From: JBCBKL01 sp038521825
GTDB lineage: Bacteria; Pseudomonadota; Alphaproteobacteria; Rhodobacterales; Rhodobacteraceae
Direction of reading: 5' to 3'
DNA length: 64,000 bases
Assembly (NCBI GenBank): GCA_038521825.1
Contig: JBCBKL010000001.1
Location: forward strand, 1 to 64,000
Part shown: positions 27,767-36,002 of the stretch, piece after piece
How positions within the stretch are numbered: position 1 is the stretch's first letter
Layout: each line of letters begins with the position of its first letter
Notes under the pieces: generated by a model
Databases searched by the model: none
What the model was told of the DNA's origin: nothing
The model's input: the letters and a program-made list of their open reading frames with translations, nothing else
Position numbers and translations under genes: made by a program

Positions 27767-28546
27767 TCATTCCTGTGTGAGTTCGTCCAACGAAGGCCGT
27801 GGGACGGCCTGCAGGAAGTCGAAGACCAATTGTCGGCAATCGTGGCCCTTCCAGCGGTTCGAATGCAGTTCGCGGGGCAATTCCGGGATCTTCAATGCGA
27901 TCCTGCGCCAAACATGCACGACAAGGCAGCGCAGCGCGGCTTGTTTGAGTGCCGGCAAATCAGAGAATTCGTCGGCCGAACTGCTGATCCGGGTCATTGC
28001 GCCGAAGAGTGCGTCGGTGTCTTGCGTAAGCTGTTCTGTCTCAAGAGCGTGGCTCAACCAGCCAACCGAGTTCTGCGGTGCCATTATCAGAGCATCGATC
28101 GTGTTCGGGGCCGGGGCAGAACCGACGTACAGCCTGTTTCCGATTGGCATGTATCCTTCGTTTCGCAAGGTCTCGGTTGCAGCGGCGGTTTGTTCCTTGA
28201 TCAGAACCAGCATCCAGTCGTGGGGCATTTCCTTTGGGTCGCGGTAGATCACCGGCGTCGCTTTGACACTCTCCGCCAAGCCCATGCCCGAAAGCCGATG
28301 GCTACTCGTTCTGCCGCACTTTTCCGAGACGATCCAGCCATCTGACCGAAGTCGATGCAGCGCGGTGCGTGTTGCTTCGGGTTTGATACCCATTTCGTGC
28401 ATCAGGTCGGTCAGGACCGGTCCGCTGACCGCGTTACCATCCGGCTGCGCCAGATCGCCAAAAACCGTGACCAGCATGGACCAGACCCGGATCGGCGCGA
28501 GACTACGGAGGTTTTCGACGGCGTCTTGGTAGGGGTCAGATAGCAT
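27767..28546 (-). CDS. paaX: PaaX-family transcriptional repressor of phenylacetate degradation
   Basis: PaaX represses paa genes until phenylacetyl-CoA binds. The 259-residue protein has an N-terminal winged helix (TDLMHEMGIKPEATRTALHR, then LRSDGWIV) and the PaaX C-terminal domains (WMLVLIKEQ, AALRCLVVHVWRRIALKIPE). It is the last gene of the paa operon and overlaps paaZ by 11 bp, so its level should follow the operon and give feedback. Confidence 0.93.
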   Translation of the reverse strand: MLSDPYQDAVENLRSLAPIRVWSMLVTVFGDLAQPDGNAVSGPVLTDLMHEMGIKPEATRTALHRLRSDGWIVSEKCGRTSSHRLSGMGLAESVKATPVIYRDPKEMPHDWMLVLIKEQTAAATETLRNEGYMPIGNRLYVGSAPAPNTIDALIMAPQNSVGWLSHALETEQLTQDTDALFGAMTRISSSADEFSDLPALKQAALRCLVVHVWRRIALKIPELPRELHSNRWKGHDCRQLVFDFLQAVPRPSLDELTQE

Positions 28547-30542
28547 TCATTGTCAGCAACTCATACTCGGCCACTGTCTCATTACTCTGGTTGGTCAGTG
28601 TGACATGCCACCTGACTTCTCCGTACTCGTCGTTGCGTTGGGTCTTTTGCTTGACCGTCAGTCGCACTTTGATCGCATCACCGGGTTCCACCGGTTTCAT
28701 AAAGCGTAGGCTATCGAGGCCGGTATTGGCCAGCACCGGTCCAGGATCCGGTTGAACGAAAAGGCCCGCGGCGAAGCTAAGCAAAAGGTATCCGTGGGCG
28801 ACCCGGCCGGGAAAGAACGGGTTCGCTTTCGCGGCTTCGTCATCCATGTGGGCGTAGAACGCGTCGCCTGTGAAGGACGCAAAGTGTTCGATATCTTCGA
28901 GGCTGATCTGACGCGGTGGGGTATGCAGCGTCTCGCCAATCTTGAGCGCGTGAAAGTTGCGCGTGAACGGGTGATTGTGTTCCGTAATCTCTTTTGCGCC
29001 GGGCACCCATTGATCGCCGATCGCCGTCAGAATGTCGGGCGCGCCCTGAATTGCGGTGCGTTGCATGTAATGAAGGACGGCTCGCACACCGCCCAGTTCC
29101 TCCCCGCCACCTGCCCGACCGGGGCCGCCATGGGTCATGTGGGGCAGCGGTGCGCCGTGCCCAGTGGCCTCATCAGCACTGTTTCGATTGTTAAAATAGA
29201 GGCGTCCGTGGAATGGTCCGGAATGCAACGCCACCTCGCGCGCGACATCGGGATCCTGTGTAAAGACAGAGGCGACAAGGCTGCCTTGCCCGCGGTTCAA
29301 TAGGGCGACGGCATGTTGCAGATCCCGATAGCCCATGACCGTTGAGACGGGGCCAAACGCTTCGACATCGTGGATGCTTTTGGCCGTGTCCGGATCATCG
29401 CACCGGAAGAGCGCAGGTTGAACAAAGGCGCCCTTCCCGATCGAGAAAGCCGGATCGCCAAAGACCCTCTCCGCCGCCTTTCCGATCAATTCGCACTTAT
29501 TGATCACGTCCTGTTTCTGGGTGTTCGAAACCAACGCGCCCATGTTCGTGTCTTTGTCGCGCGGATCACCGATCTTTAGGTTCTGAAGCCCGGAAACGAT
29601 GGCCTCCGTAACCGCTTCGACGCGGTCGTTCGGCACGATGACGCGGCGGGTTGCGGTGCATTTTTGCCCGGCCTTGGCTGTCATCTCGCGCAGGACCTCT
29701 GCGATCAATAGGTCGAATTCCGGCTTACCCGGCGCCGCGTCTGGGCAAAGCATCGAGGCGTTCAGACTATCCTGCTCTGCGGTGAAACGAACGGCGTTCG
29801 CGAGCAAGTTCTCATTGCGGCGCAGTTTCAACCCCGTTTCGGCGGACCCTGTGAAGGTCACCACATCCTGACAATCAAGGTGGTCGAGTAAGCCGCCCAA
29901 ACCACCTGCCACCATCTGTAAGGCCCCCTCGGGCAAATAGCCGCTTTGGGCCATCATGCGAACACAGGCCTCGGTCACATAGGACGTCGCAGTCGCGGGT
30001 TTCACGATGGCGGGTAAGCCCGCCAGAAAGGTGGGCGCCAGTTTCTCCAGCATCCCCCAGACGGGAAAGTTAAAGGCGTTGATGTGGACGGCAACCCCTT
30101 GCAGCGGCGCGCAGATGTGGCGACCCCAGAACTGCCCACCCCGGCCAAGCTGCTCGGGTGGGCCATCGAGATAGATCTGAGCATCGGGCAGCTCGCGCCG
30201 CCCCTTCGAGGCGTAAACCAGCATCGTGCCAATCCCGCCATCGATATCGATCTTGTGGTCACTGAGCGTGGCGCCGGTGTCGTAGCTGAGCTCGTAAAGC
30301 GTTTCGCGACGCTCTTGCAGATGGAGTGCTAAGGCCTTGAGCATACGGGCCCGCTCATGGAAGGTCATCGCCCTCAACGCCGGGCTGCCGACATCGCGGG
30401 CATAGGCGCGCATTACCTCGACGTCGAGGTTGCCGTTGCCTGCCTGTGCTATGACCTCGCCGGTTATCGCGCTTTCTATGGGCCGTGCGTCTGTCCCCGG
30501 ACCAACCCATTCCCCCGCCGCATAGCTATGAACTGCCCTCAT
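28536..30542 (-). CDS. paaZ: Bifunctional oxepin-CoA hydrolase / 3-oxo-5,6-dehydrosuberyl-CoA semialdehyde dehydrogenase PaaZ
   Basis: PaaZ opens oxepin-CoA and oxidises the resulting aldehyde in aerobic phenylacetate degradation. The 668-residue fusion has an N-terminal aldehyde dehydrogenase (1-510) with the catalytic cysteine in AGQKCTATRR and the GSAETG cofactor region, and a C-terminal MaoC-like hydratase (about 530-665; DAFYAHMDDEAA, FPGRVAHGYLLLSF). Length and both halves match the family. It lies 10 bp after paaE. Confidence 0.97.
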   Translation of the reverse strand: MRAVHSYAAGEWVGPGTDARPIESAITGEVIAQAGNGNLDVEVMRAYARDVGSPALRAMTFHERARMLKALALHLQERRETLYELSYDTGATLSDHKIDIDGGIGTMLVYASKGRRELPDAQIYLDGPPEQLGRGGQFWGRHICAPLQGVAVHINAFNFPVWGMLEKLAPTFLAGLPAIVKPATATSYVTEACVRMMAQSGYLPEGALQMVAGGLGGLLDHLDCQDVVTFTGSAETGLKLRRNENLLANAVRFTAEQDSLNASMLCPDAAPGKPEFDLLIAEVLREMTAKAGQKCTATRRVIVPNDRVEAVTEAIVSGLQNLKIGDPRDKDTNMGALVSNTQKQDVINKCELIGKAAERVFGDPAFSIGKGAFVQPALFRCDDPDTAKSIHDVEAFGPVSTVMGYRDLQHAVALLNRGQGSLVASVFTQDPDVAREVALHSGPFHGRLYFNNRNSADEATGHGAPLPHMTHGGPGRAGGGEELGGVRAVLHYMQRTAIQGAPDILTAIGDQWVPGAKEITEHNHPFTRNFHALKIGETLHTPPRQISLEDIEHFASFTGDAFYAHMDDEAAKANPFFPGRVAHGYLLLSFAAGLFVQPDPGPVLANTGLDSLRFMKPVEPGDAIKVRLTVKQKTQRNDEYGEVRWHVTLTNQSNETVAEYELLTMNAI

Positions 30543-30552
30543 CTTTCCCCCG

Positions 30553-31617
30553 TTAGTGCTGGTCGTAGTCGATCACGACCATGTCCGACACAGGGTAGCA
30601 TTGGCAGGTCAGAACAAAACCACGCTCGACCTCGTAATCCTCAAGCGCATGGTTTGTGATCATCTCAACCTCGCCCTCAAGTACCCTTGCTTTGCAGGTC
30701 GAACACACACCGGCCTTACAGGCAAAGGGTGCGTCGATATCCTGCGCCCGTGTCGCTTCGAGAACCGATTGATCCTTCCGCATCGTGAAGTGATGCGATG
30801 CGCCTTCAAGCGTGACAATGGCTTCGGTTCCGGCTGCACTCTCGGCGCGTTGGCTAATGGCTTGGCGTGCAAGGCGCCCCTGCTGGCCTGCGCCAAACAG
30901 TTCGACCTTGATGTCATCCGTCGCCATTCCGTGCGCTTCCAGTGCGGCCGAAATGGCCTGCATCATCGGTTCCGGCCCGCAGATGAACGCCGTGTCGCTG
31001 GCCCTGACGTCAATCCAATGATCGAAGAGAGCAGCACATTTATCCTGATCAAGGCGGCCGCTGAAAAGATCGATATCCTGACCGGATTCAAGCACGTGTA
31101 GAAGAGTGAGCCGGTTCATATACCGGTTCTTCAGGTCCTCCAGCTCTTCGCGGAACATGATCGTGTGAACGGCTCGATTGGCATAAACCAGCGTGAAGGT
31201 ACTGCCGGGCTCGCGGGCCAGAACGGTCTTGATGATCGATAGAACGGGCGTAATGCCGGACCCTCCGGCAAATCCGAGATAGTTCTTATCCGCGGACCGG
31301 TCGATTGGCGTGCGAAAGTTGCCCTTGGGTGCCATAGCCTCCAAGCGGTCACCAACCTTCAGGTCTTGGTTTGCAAAAGTTGAAAAGGCGCCGCCGTCAA
31401 CGCGCTTGATCCCAACCTGCAGGGCTGCATCATCAAGCCCCGCGCAAATCGAATAGTTGCGCCGCAACTCAATGCCGTCGAGCTCTTTGCGGAAGGTCAG
31501 GTATTGGCCTTGTTTGAAGCGGAATACATCAGGGTCGTCTGGTTTCAGCGTCAGCACGACTGCATCGCGGATCGTGTGATGAATGTCGGTTATCGTTAGG
31601 GGATGAAACTGCGCCAT
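30553..31617 (-). CDS. paaE: Phenylacetyl-CoA 1,2-epoxidase reductase component PaaE
   Basis: PaaE passes electrons from NADPH to the PaaABC epoxygenase. The 354-residue protein has an FAD domain (LRRNYSICAG), an NAD(P) domain (AGGSGITPVLSI) and a C-terminal plant-type 2Fe-2S ferredoxin (CKAGVCSTCKARVLEG with the distal cysteine in VLTCQCYP). It lies 3 bp after the paaD stop. Some nomenclatures call it paaK. Confidence 0.96.
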   Translation of the reverse strand: MAQFHPLTITDIHHTIRDAVVLTLKPDDPDVFRFKQGQYLTFRKELDGIELRRNYSICAGLDDAALQVGIKRVDGGAFSTFANQDLKVGDRLEAMAPKGNFRTPIDRSADKNYLGFAGGSGITPVLSIIKTVLAREPGSTFTLVYANRAVHTIMFREELEDLKNRYMNRLTLLHVLESGQDIDLFSGRLDQDKCAALFDHWIDVRASDTAFICGPEPMMQAISAALEAHGMATDDIKVELFGAGQQGRLARQAISQRAESAAGTEAIVTLEGASHHFTMRKDQSVLEATRAQDIDAPFACKAGVCSTCKARVLEGEVEMITNHALEDYEVERGFVLTCQCYPVSDMVVIDYDQH

Positions 31618-31620
31618 GTC

Positions 31621-32088
31621 TCAGATGCACTTGAAATAGTCAAACGGTTCGAGGCAGTCATTGCAGCGCCACTGCGCCTTGCAGGGGGTCGAGCCAAACT
31701 GGCTGATGCGCGCAACGTCGGGGGATTTGCAAAGTGGGCAGCGTTCCGGCCCGCCCGCGGGTCTGGGTGGCGCTATGCCGTAGGCTTCGAGTTTCTTCCG
31801 CCCTTTGTCCGATAGCCAATCGGTCGTCCATGGCGGCGCGATCTGCGTCCTGAGCCGAACCTGCTCCACCCCCCTTGATCGCAAGGCGGATTCAATTTCG
31901 AAACTGATAACTGACGTCGCTGGGCAGCCCGAATAGGTTGGGGTGACGGTCACCTCCAGTGTTTCGCCTTGCCAGGCCACCTCCCGTACGATGCCAAGAT
32001 CGACCACCGAGATGACGGGGATTTCCGGGTCCGGCACCTCGTCAAGCCACGACCAAACGTCGTTTATGGCGGGGCGGGTCGTTACCAT
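31621..32088 (-). CDS. paaD: Phenylacetyl-CoA epoxidase subunit PaaD
   Basis: PaaD is a MIP18/DUF59-type maturation factor thought to help insert the iron cofactor of the epoxidase. The 155-residue protein has the DUF59 motif (VPDPEIPVISVVDLGIV, and YSGCPATSVIS) and a C-terminal four-cysteine zinc ribbon (CPLCKSPD, CNDCLEPF). It overlaps paaC by 7 bases and sits in the normal paaABCDE order. Confidence 0.95.
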   Translation of the reverse strand: MVTTRPAINDVWSWLDEVPDPEIPVISVVDLGIVREVAWQGETLEVTVTPTYSGCPATSVISFEIESALRSRGVEQVRLRTQIAPPWTTDWLSDKGRKKLEAYGIAPPRPAGGPERCPLCKSPDVARISQFGSTPCKAQWRCNDCLEPFDYFKCI

Positions 32089-32813
32089 TTCGCATCCGGA
32101 TAGGCACGCGGCAGAAACTGCATTGTAGCCAGCATATGGCCCAGATGTTCGGAATGCCGCTGCCCCGTCTTCCCGCCACGGAGATAAAACGGGTCGCCGG
32201 GCGCTGTGAGCGTCGCAGCCTTAAGGACGTCTTGCAAATATGTGTCGAATGCGGGGCGCTGCTTGGTGAGATCGATCACTGCTGCATCGATGTCGTCACC
32301 ATCGAACATCTCACCGACAAAGGGCCAAAGCCGATCCAGGGCTGACTGCATGCGCTGATGGCTTTCTTCGGTCCCGTCGCCCAAGGCCACAACCGTGTCC
32401 GCCGAACGTTCTCTGTGATACGTGACCTCCTTTATCGATTTCTGCGCGATTGCCGAGACTCGATCGTTGTCTGCATCGTTCAGCGCTTTGAGCATCTCGA
32501 AGTGCCAGGCGTCGAACAGAAACTGCCGCATCATGGTGTGGCCGAAGTCGTGATTGGGTTGTTCGACCAGCAAAAGGTTCCGGAAGTCCCAAACGTCGCG
32601 GTGGAATGCCAGATCGTCCGCCGTCCGACCCTTGCCTTCGGCTTCCCCGGCCAAGCCAAGCCAGAGCTGCGTCTGGCCAATCAGATCGAGGGCGGTGTTG
32701 GCGAGGGCGATGTCCTCTTCGAGTGCCGGGGCATGACCGCACCATTCCGAAAGGCGCTGGCCCAGCACCAATGTGTTATCGCCCATCCGAAGAAGGAATT
32801 CGAACAGCATCAC
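32082..32813 (-). CDS. paaC: Phenylacetyl-CoA 1,2-epoxidase structural subunit PaaC
   Basis: PaaC is the noncatalytic ferritin-like partner that supports PaaA. The 243-residue protein begins LFEFLLRMGDNTLVLGQRLS and contains FAHTMMRQFL-like helix stretches (DFGHTMMRQFLFDAWHFEM) and EVTYHRERSAD. Its start overlaps paaB by 4 bases. Confidence 0.95.
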   Translation of the reverse strand: MMLFEFLLRMGDNTLVLGQRLSEWCGHAPALEEDIALANTALDLIGQTQLWLGLAGEAEGKGRTADDLAFHRDVWDFRNLLLVEQPNHDFGHTMMRQFLFDAWHFEMLKALNDADNDRVSAIAQKSIKEVTYHRERSADTVVALGDGTEESHQRMQSALDRLWPFVGEMFDGDDIDAAVIDLTKQRPAFDTYLQDVLKAATLTAPGDPFYLRGGKTGQRHSEHLGHMLATMQFLPRAYPDAKW

Positions 32814-33094
32814 ATCGCGCCCGCGTCGTCCGGAATGTCGAAAAAGCCGGGATGACGGTAGACCTTGTCGTCTGCCGGATCGTAGAGACTGTCTTTATCA
32901 TCAGGCGAAGACGCGGCGATTTGGGATGCTTCGACGACCCAGATGCTGACGCCTTCCTTTCGGCGGGTATAGACGTCACGCGCGTTCTTGATCGCGCGTT
33001 CGGCATCTGGTGCGTGCAGCGATCCGACATGGCGATGGCTCAGGCCGTGCTGTCCACGGATGAAGACCTCCCAGAGTGGCCATTCAGATTTCAT
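32810..33094 (-). CDS. paaB: Phenylacetyl-CoA 1,2-epoxidase subunit PaaB
   Basis: PaaB is a small bridging subunit of the epoxygenase. The 94-residue protein starts MKSEWPLWEVFIRGQHGLSH and contains HVGSLHAPDAERAIKNARD, typical of the family. It stands 98 bp downstream of paaA, with two AT-rich hairpins in between, and overlaps paaC. Confidence 0.95.
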   Translation of the reverse strand: MKSEWPLWEVFIRGQHGLSHRHVGSLHAPDAERAIKNARDVYTRRKEGVSIWVVEASQIAASSPDDKDSLYDPADDKVYRHPGFFDIPDDAGAM

Positions 33095-33132
33095 TGCATG
33101 CTCCTGTCGCGTCTTTGGTTGCTAAGCGGGAA

Positions 33133-33180
33133 ACAGAATTTTGAACTAAAAATTCTGTGCAAATTTCTTTGAAGAAATTT
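33133..33180 (-). promoter_or_regulatory. Two adjacent AT-rich hairpins between paaA and paaB
   Basis: Two perfect inverted repeats lie side by side in the 98-bp paaA-paaB gap. One pairs ACAGAATTTT (33133-33142) with AAAATTCTGT (33149-33158) around 6 bases. The other pairs AAATTTCTT (33161-33169) with AAGAAATTT (33172-33180) around 2 bases. In a GC-rich genome this is striking. They may stabilise the paaA 3' end, attenuate transcription, or bind a regulator. Confidence 0.55.
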
Positions 33181-33192
33181 GGCGTTCGCACT

Positions 33193-34182
33193 TCACTCGG
33201 CCGCCATCTTTTTAGCGCGCTTCTTTGCGGCATGGGTCATCATTCCGTCACGAACCCATGCGCCATCGTCCCATGCCTTGCGGCGCGCTTCCATCCGTTC
33301 CGCACTGCAGGGACCATTACCCCTGAGCACAGCAAAGAACTCATCCCAGTCCGGCTCAGAGAAATCATAGCCGCCTTTGTCTTCGTTCCACGCCAAATGC
33401 TCGTCGGGGATCGTCAGGCCAAGAAACTCGGCCTGTGGCACGGTCTGATCCACAAATTTCTGGCGCAGTTCATCGTTGGAGTTCATCTTGATCTTCCACG
33501 CCATCGACTGTGCTGAGTGCACGCTTTCCGCGTCGGACGGGCCGAACATCATCAGCGACGGATACCAGAAGCGGTTCAGTGCATCCTGTGCCATCTTCTT
33601 TTGCGCTTCGGTTCCATTGGCCATCTTCATCATGATGTCGAAGCCCTGGCGCTGGTGAAAAGACTCCTCCTTACAAATGCGGACCATCGCCCGGGCATAG
33701 GGACCATACGATGTGCGCTGCAGCGGGACCTGGTTCATGATGGCCGCGCCATCGACCAGCCAGCCAACAGCGCCCATATCGGCCCAGGTCAGCGTCGGGT
33801 AATTGAAGATCGACGAATACTTCATCCGCCCGTCCAGTAGCATCTCGGTCATTTCATCGCGGGATATGCCAAGCGTCTCGGCCGCGCAGTAGAGATAAAG
33901 ACCATGCCCCGCCTCGTCCTGCACCTTGGCCAGCAGGATAGCTTTACGTTCCAGCGTTGGTGCGCGCGTGATCCAGTTGCCCTCGGGCAATTGGCCGACA
34001 ATCTCCGAATGGGCGTGCTGGCCGATCTGACGGATCAGGGTCTTGCGATAACCGTCCGGCATCCAGTCCTTTGGCTCGATCTTGTCACCCCGGTCGATCC
34101 GATCCTGAAACGCCGCCTCTTGTTGTGACATGTCACGACGATCCTTGAGAGAACCCGTGGATTTGACCATTTGCGCATACAT
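33193..34182 (-). CDS. paaA: Phenylacetyl-CoA 1,2-epoxidase catalytic subunit PaaA
   Basis: PaaA is the diiron subunit that epoxidises the aromatic ring of phenylacetyl-CoA. The 329-residue protein has the diiron helices with KVQDEAGHGLYLYCAAE and CKEESFHQRQGFD, carrying E-x-x-H pairs. It begins MYAQMVKSTGSLKDRRDMSQ; a later start such as the Met in MVKS is possible. It lies 4 bp downstream of the thiolase gene. Confidence 0.96.
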   Translation of the reverse strand: MYAQMVKSTGSLKDRRDMSQQEAAFQDRIDRGDKIEPKDWMPDGYRKTLIRQIGQHAHSEIVGQLPEGNWITRAPTLERKAILLAKVQDEAGHGLYLYCAAETLGISRDEMTEMLLDGRMKYSSIFNYPTLTWADMGAVGWLVDGAAIMNQVPLQRTSYGPYARAMVRICKEESFHQRQGFDIMMKMANGTEAQKKMAQDALNRFWYPSLMMFGPSDAESVHSAQSMAWKIKMNSNDELRQKFVDQTVPQAEFLGLTIPDEHLAWNEDKGGYDFSEPDWDEFFAVLRGNGPCSAERMEARRKAWDDGAWVRDGMMTHAAKKRAKKMAAE

Positions 34183-34186
34183 CGTC

Positions 34187-35389
34187 TCAAACCCTTTCCA
34201 AAATCATTGCAACGCCCTGGCCGACGCCGACACACATGGTGCAGAGCGCGTAGCGTCCGCCATTCCGTTTCAACTGATAAGCAGCCGTCATTACCAGGCG
34301 GGCGCCTGACATCCCAAGTGGATGTCCGATGGCAATGGCTCCGCCCTGCGGATTCACCCGTTCGTCGTCATCCGCAATGCCAAGACCGCGGAGAACGGCA
34401 AGACCTTGCGATGCGAACGCTTCATTCAGTTCGATCACGTCGATTGAGTCTATCGTTAGACCCGTGCGCGCCAGCACCTTTTCAACGGCCGGAATGGGGC
34501 CAATACCCATAACGCGCGGTGCAATACCAGCGGCCTGCATCGCCACGATCCGGGCAATTGGAGTCAGATCATTCTTTGCGGTTGCGCTTTCGGATGCAAC
34601 TAGCAGCGCAGCGGCGCCATCATTCACACCTGATGCATTGCCCGCCGTCACGGTCTTTTCCGGACCATTCACACCACGCAGCCCGGCAAGTTTCGTGGCA
34701 TCAGTGCCGGGGCGGGGGTGTTCGTCTATCGACACGATGATCGGATCACCCTTGCGCTGCGCGACCGCCACCGGCGCTATCTCGGGATCGAATTTCCCAG
34801 CTTCTTGAGCAGCGGCCCATCTTTCCTGTGAGCGGGCGGCAAATCTATCCTGATCTGCGCGCGAAACCTGGTATTCGTCAGCGACATTGTCGGCCGTTTC
34901 CGGCATCGAGTCGGTGCCATATGCCGCTTTCATCTTCGAATTCACGAAACGCCAGCCAATGGTCGTGTCGAATACTTCCGCCGCTCGGGAAAATGCCGTT
35001 TGTGCCTTTCCCATGACAAAGGGCGCACGGCTCATGCTCTCGACACCGCCCGCTATGACCAGATCCATGTCGCCCGATTTGATCCCACGTGCCGCCAGAC
35101 CGACCGCATCCATGCCCGAGGCACAGAGCCGATTGATGGTCGAACCCGGAACCTCTATCGGCAGACCGGCAAGCAAACCTGCCATGCGAGCAACGTTGCG
35201 GTTGTCTTCGCCAGCCTGGTTTGCGCAGCCCAGGATCACGTCGTCCAGTCGCGACCAGTCGACCTGCGGGTTTCTCGAGATAAGCGCTTTGATGGGCACC
35301 GCTGCAAGATCGTCCGCGCGGACGGTCGACAACTGGCCGCCGTACCGGCCAATCGGGGTTCTCTGCGCATCGCAGATAAGAGCTTGCAC
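34187..35389 (-). CDS. pcaF: 3-oxoadipyl-CoA thiolase (phenylacetate pathway, PaaJ/PcaF)
   Basis: This thiolase cleaves 3-oxoadipyl-CoA to acetyl-CoA and succinyl-CoA, the end step of the phenylacetate path. The 400-residue protein has the nucleophile cysteine in NRLCASGMDAV, GGVESMSRAP, and the C-terminal IGHPLGMSGAR and CTMCVGVGQG. In this context it can also be called paaJ. It starts at GTG (35389) with GGAGGA before it. It is the first gene of the operon. paaF, paaG, paaH and the ligase paaK are not here. Confidence 0.92.
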   Translation of the reverse strand: MQALICDAQRTPIGRYGGQLSTVRADDLAAVPIKALISRNPQVDWSRLDDVILGCANQAGEDNRNVARMAGLLAGLPIEVPGSTINRLCASGMDAVGLAARGIKSGDMDLVIAGGVESMSRAPFVMGKAQTAFSRAAEVFDTTIGWRFVNSKMKAAYGTDSMPETADNVADEYQVSRADQDRFAARSQERWAAAQEAGKFDPEIAPVAVAQRKGDPIIVSIDEHPRPGTDATKLAGLRGVNGPEKTVTAGNASGVNDGAAALLVASESATAKNDLTPIARIVAMQAAGIAPRVMGIGPIPAVEKVLARTGLTIDSIDVIELNEAFASQGLAVLRGLGIADDDERVNPQGGAIAIGHPLGMSGARLVMTAAYQLKRNGGRYALCTMCVGVGQGVAMILERV

Positions 35390-35413
35390 GTGTGTTCCTC
35401 CAACTTGGGTCGA

Positions 35414-35442
35414 AGTTTAAGTCAGATCGCACACAGGTTCAA
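35414..35442 (-). promoter_or_regulatory. Candidate sigma-70 promoter of the paa operon
   Basis: On the minus strand TTGAAC (35437-35442) and TAAACT (35414-35419) are separated by 17 bases and lie 25 bp from the thiolase GTG. Each hexamer matches 4 of 6 consensus bases. Upstream, TGTTAC (35449-35454) and GTAACA (35482-35487) form an inverted pair 27 bases apart, which could serve a regulator such as PaaX. Confidence 0.4.
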
Positions 35443-35658
35443 TAAATATGTTACGACTTTTAGGGCTTCGGGACATTTTTGGTAACACGTCTAGACGCTG
35501 CCCGGTTTGATCTGGTGTCGCGACGGTGCCCGTTAGTTTATGTGCCACAAAAGTTGGCCAACGCGCGCCTTCAGCCCGGCCTTGTTCGTCTGATTCGGCT
35601 TCGTTCTGCTGTTTCGACTCAGCTCCAAATCGAAAAAATCTGAGCTGCAAGATCACTT

Positions 35659-35687
35659 TTGACGCCAAACAGAAACAGTTTTCTATT
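35659..35687 (+). promoter_or_regulatory. Candidate sigma-70 promoter of the SdrD-repeat gene
   Basis: TTGACG (35659-35664, 5 of 6) and TCTATT (35682-35687, 4 of 6) are separated by 17 bases. A start about 7 bases later leaves an unusually long leader of roughly 310 bases. Confidence 0.4.
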
Positions 35688-36002
35688 GGGGCGAGAATAT
35701 GGCATTTGCAGGGAAATTTTTTGCCAGCATCTTGTTTTAATTGCTGGAACTGATGGGCGAAATCTCGCTATAAACCTTAGTGGTAAGGGGAAAAGTGGAG
35801 GAAGCGGGCGTATTTTGCTCGATGTTTGTGCTGTTCGGTGTGTGACATTTTCGAGATGAAATTTCAGCAAGATGCACATTTCTGGCACCGATAATCGCCG
35901 GGGCGTGGCCCTGCCGTTTCTTCTGCAATCGTGAAAACAAGATGTCCGCCGCAAGAGGCGGGCGCGTCACTGGCCGTATTTTCGGCACGAGGGAACTGGG
36001 AA

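Larger units (their letters stand above)
35390..36002. other. 613-bp intergenic region between the paa operon and the SdrD-repeat gene
   Basis: This gap separates divergent units. Besides the paa promoter it holds a plus-strand sigma-70 candidate and a leader of about 310 bases before the ATG at 36003. A 90-residue frame on the minus strand reads through the start of the large gene but lacks plausible protein character. GGGAACTGGGAA lies just before the ATG. Confidence 0.55.
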
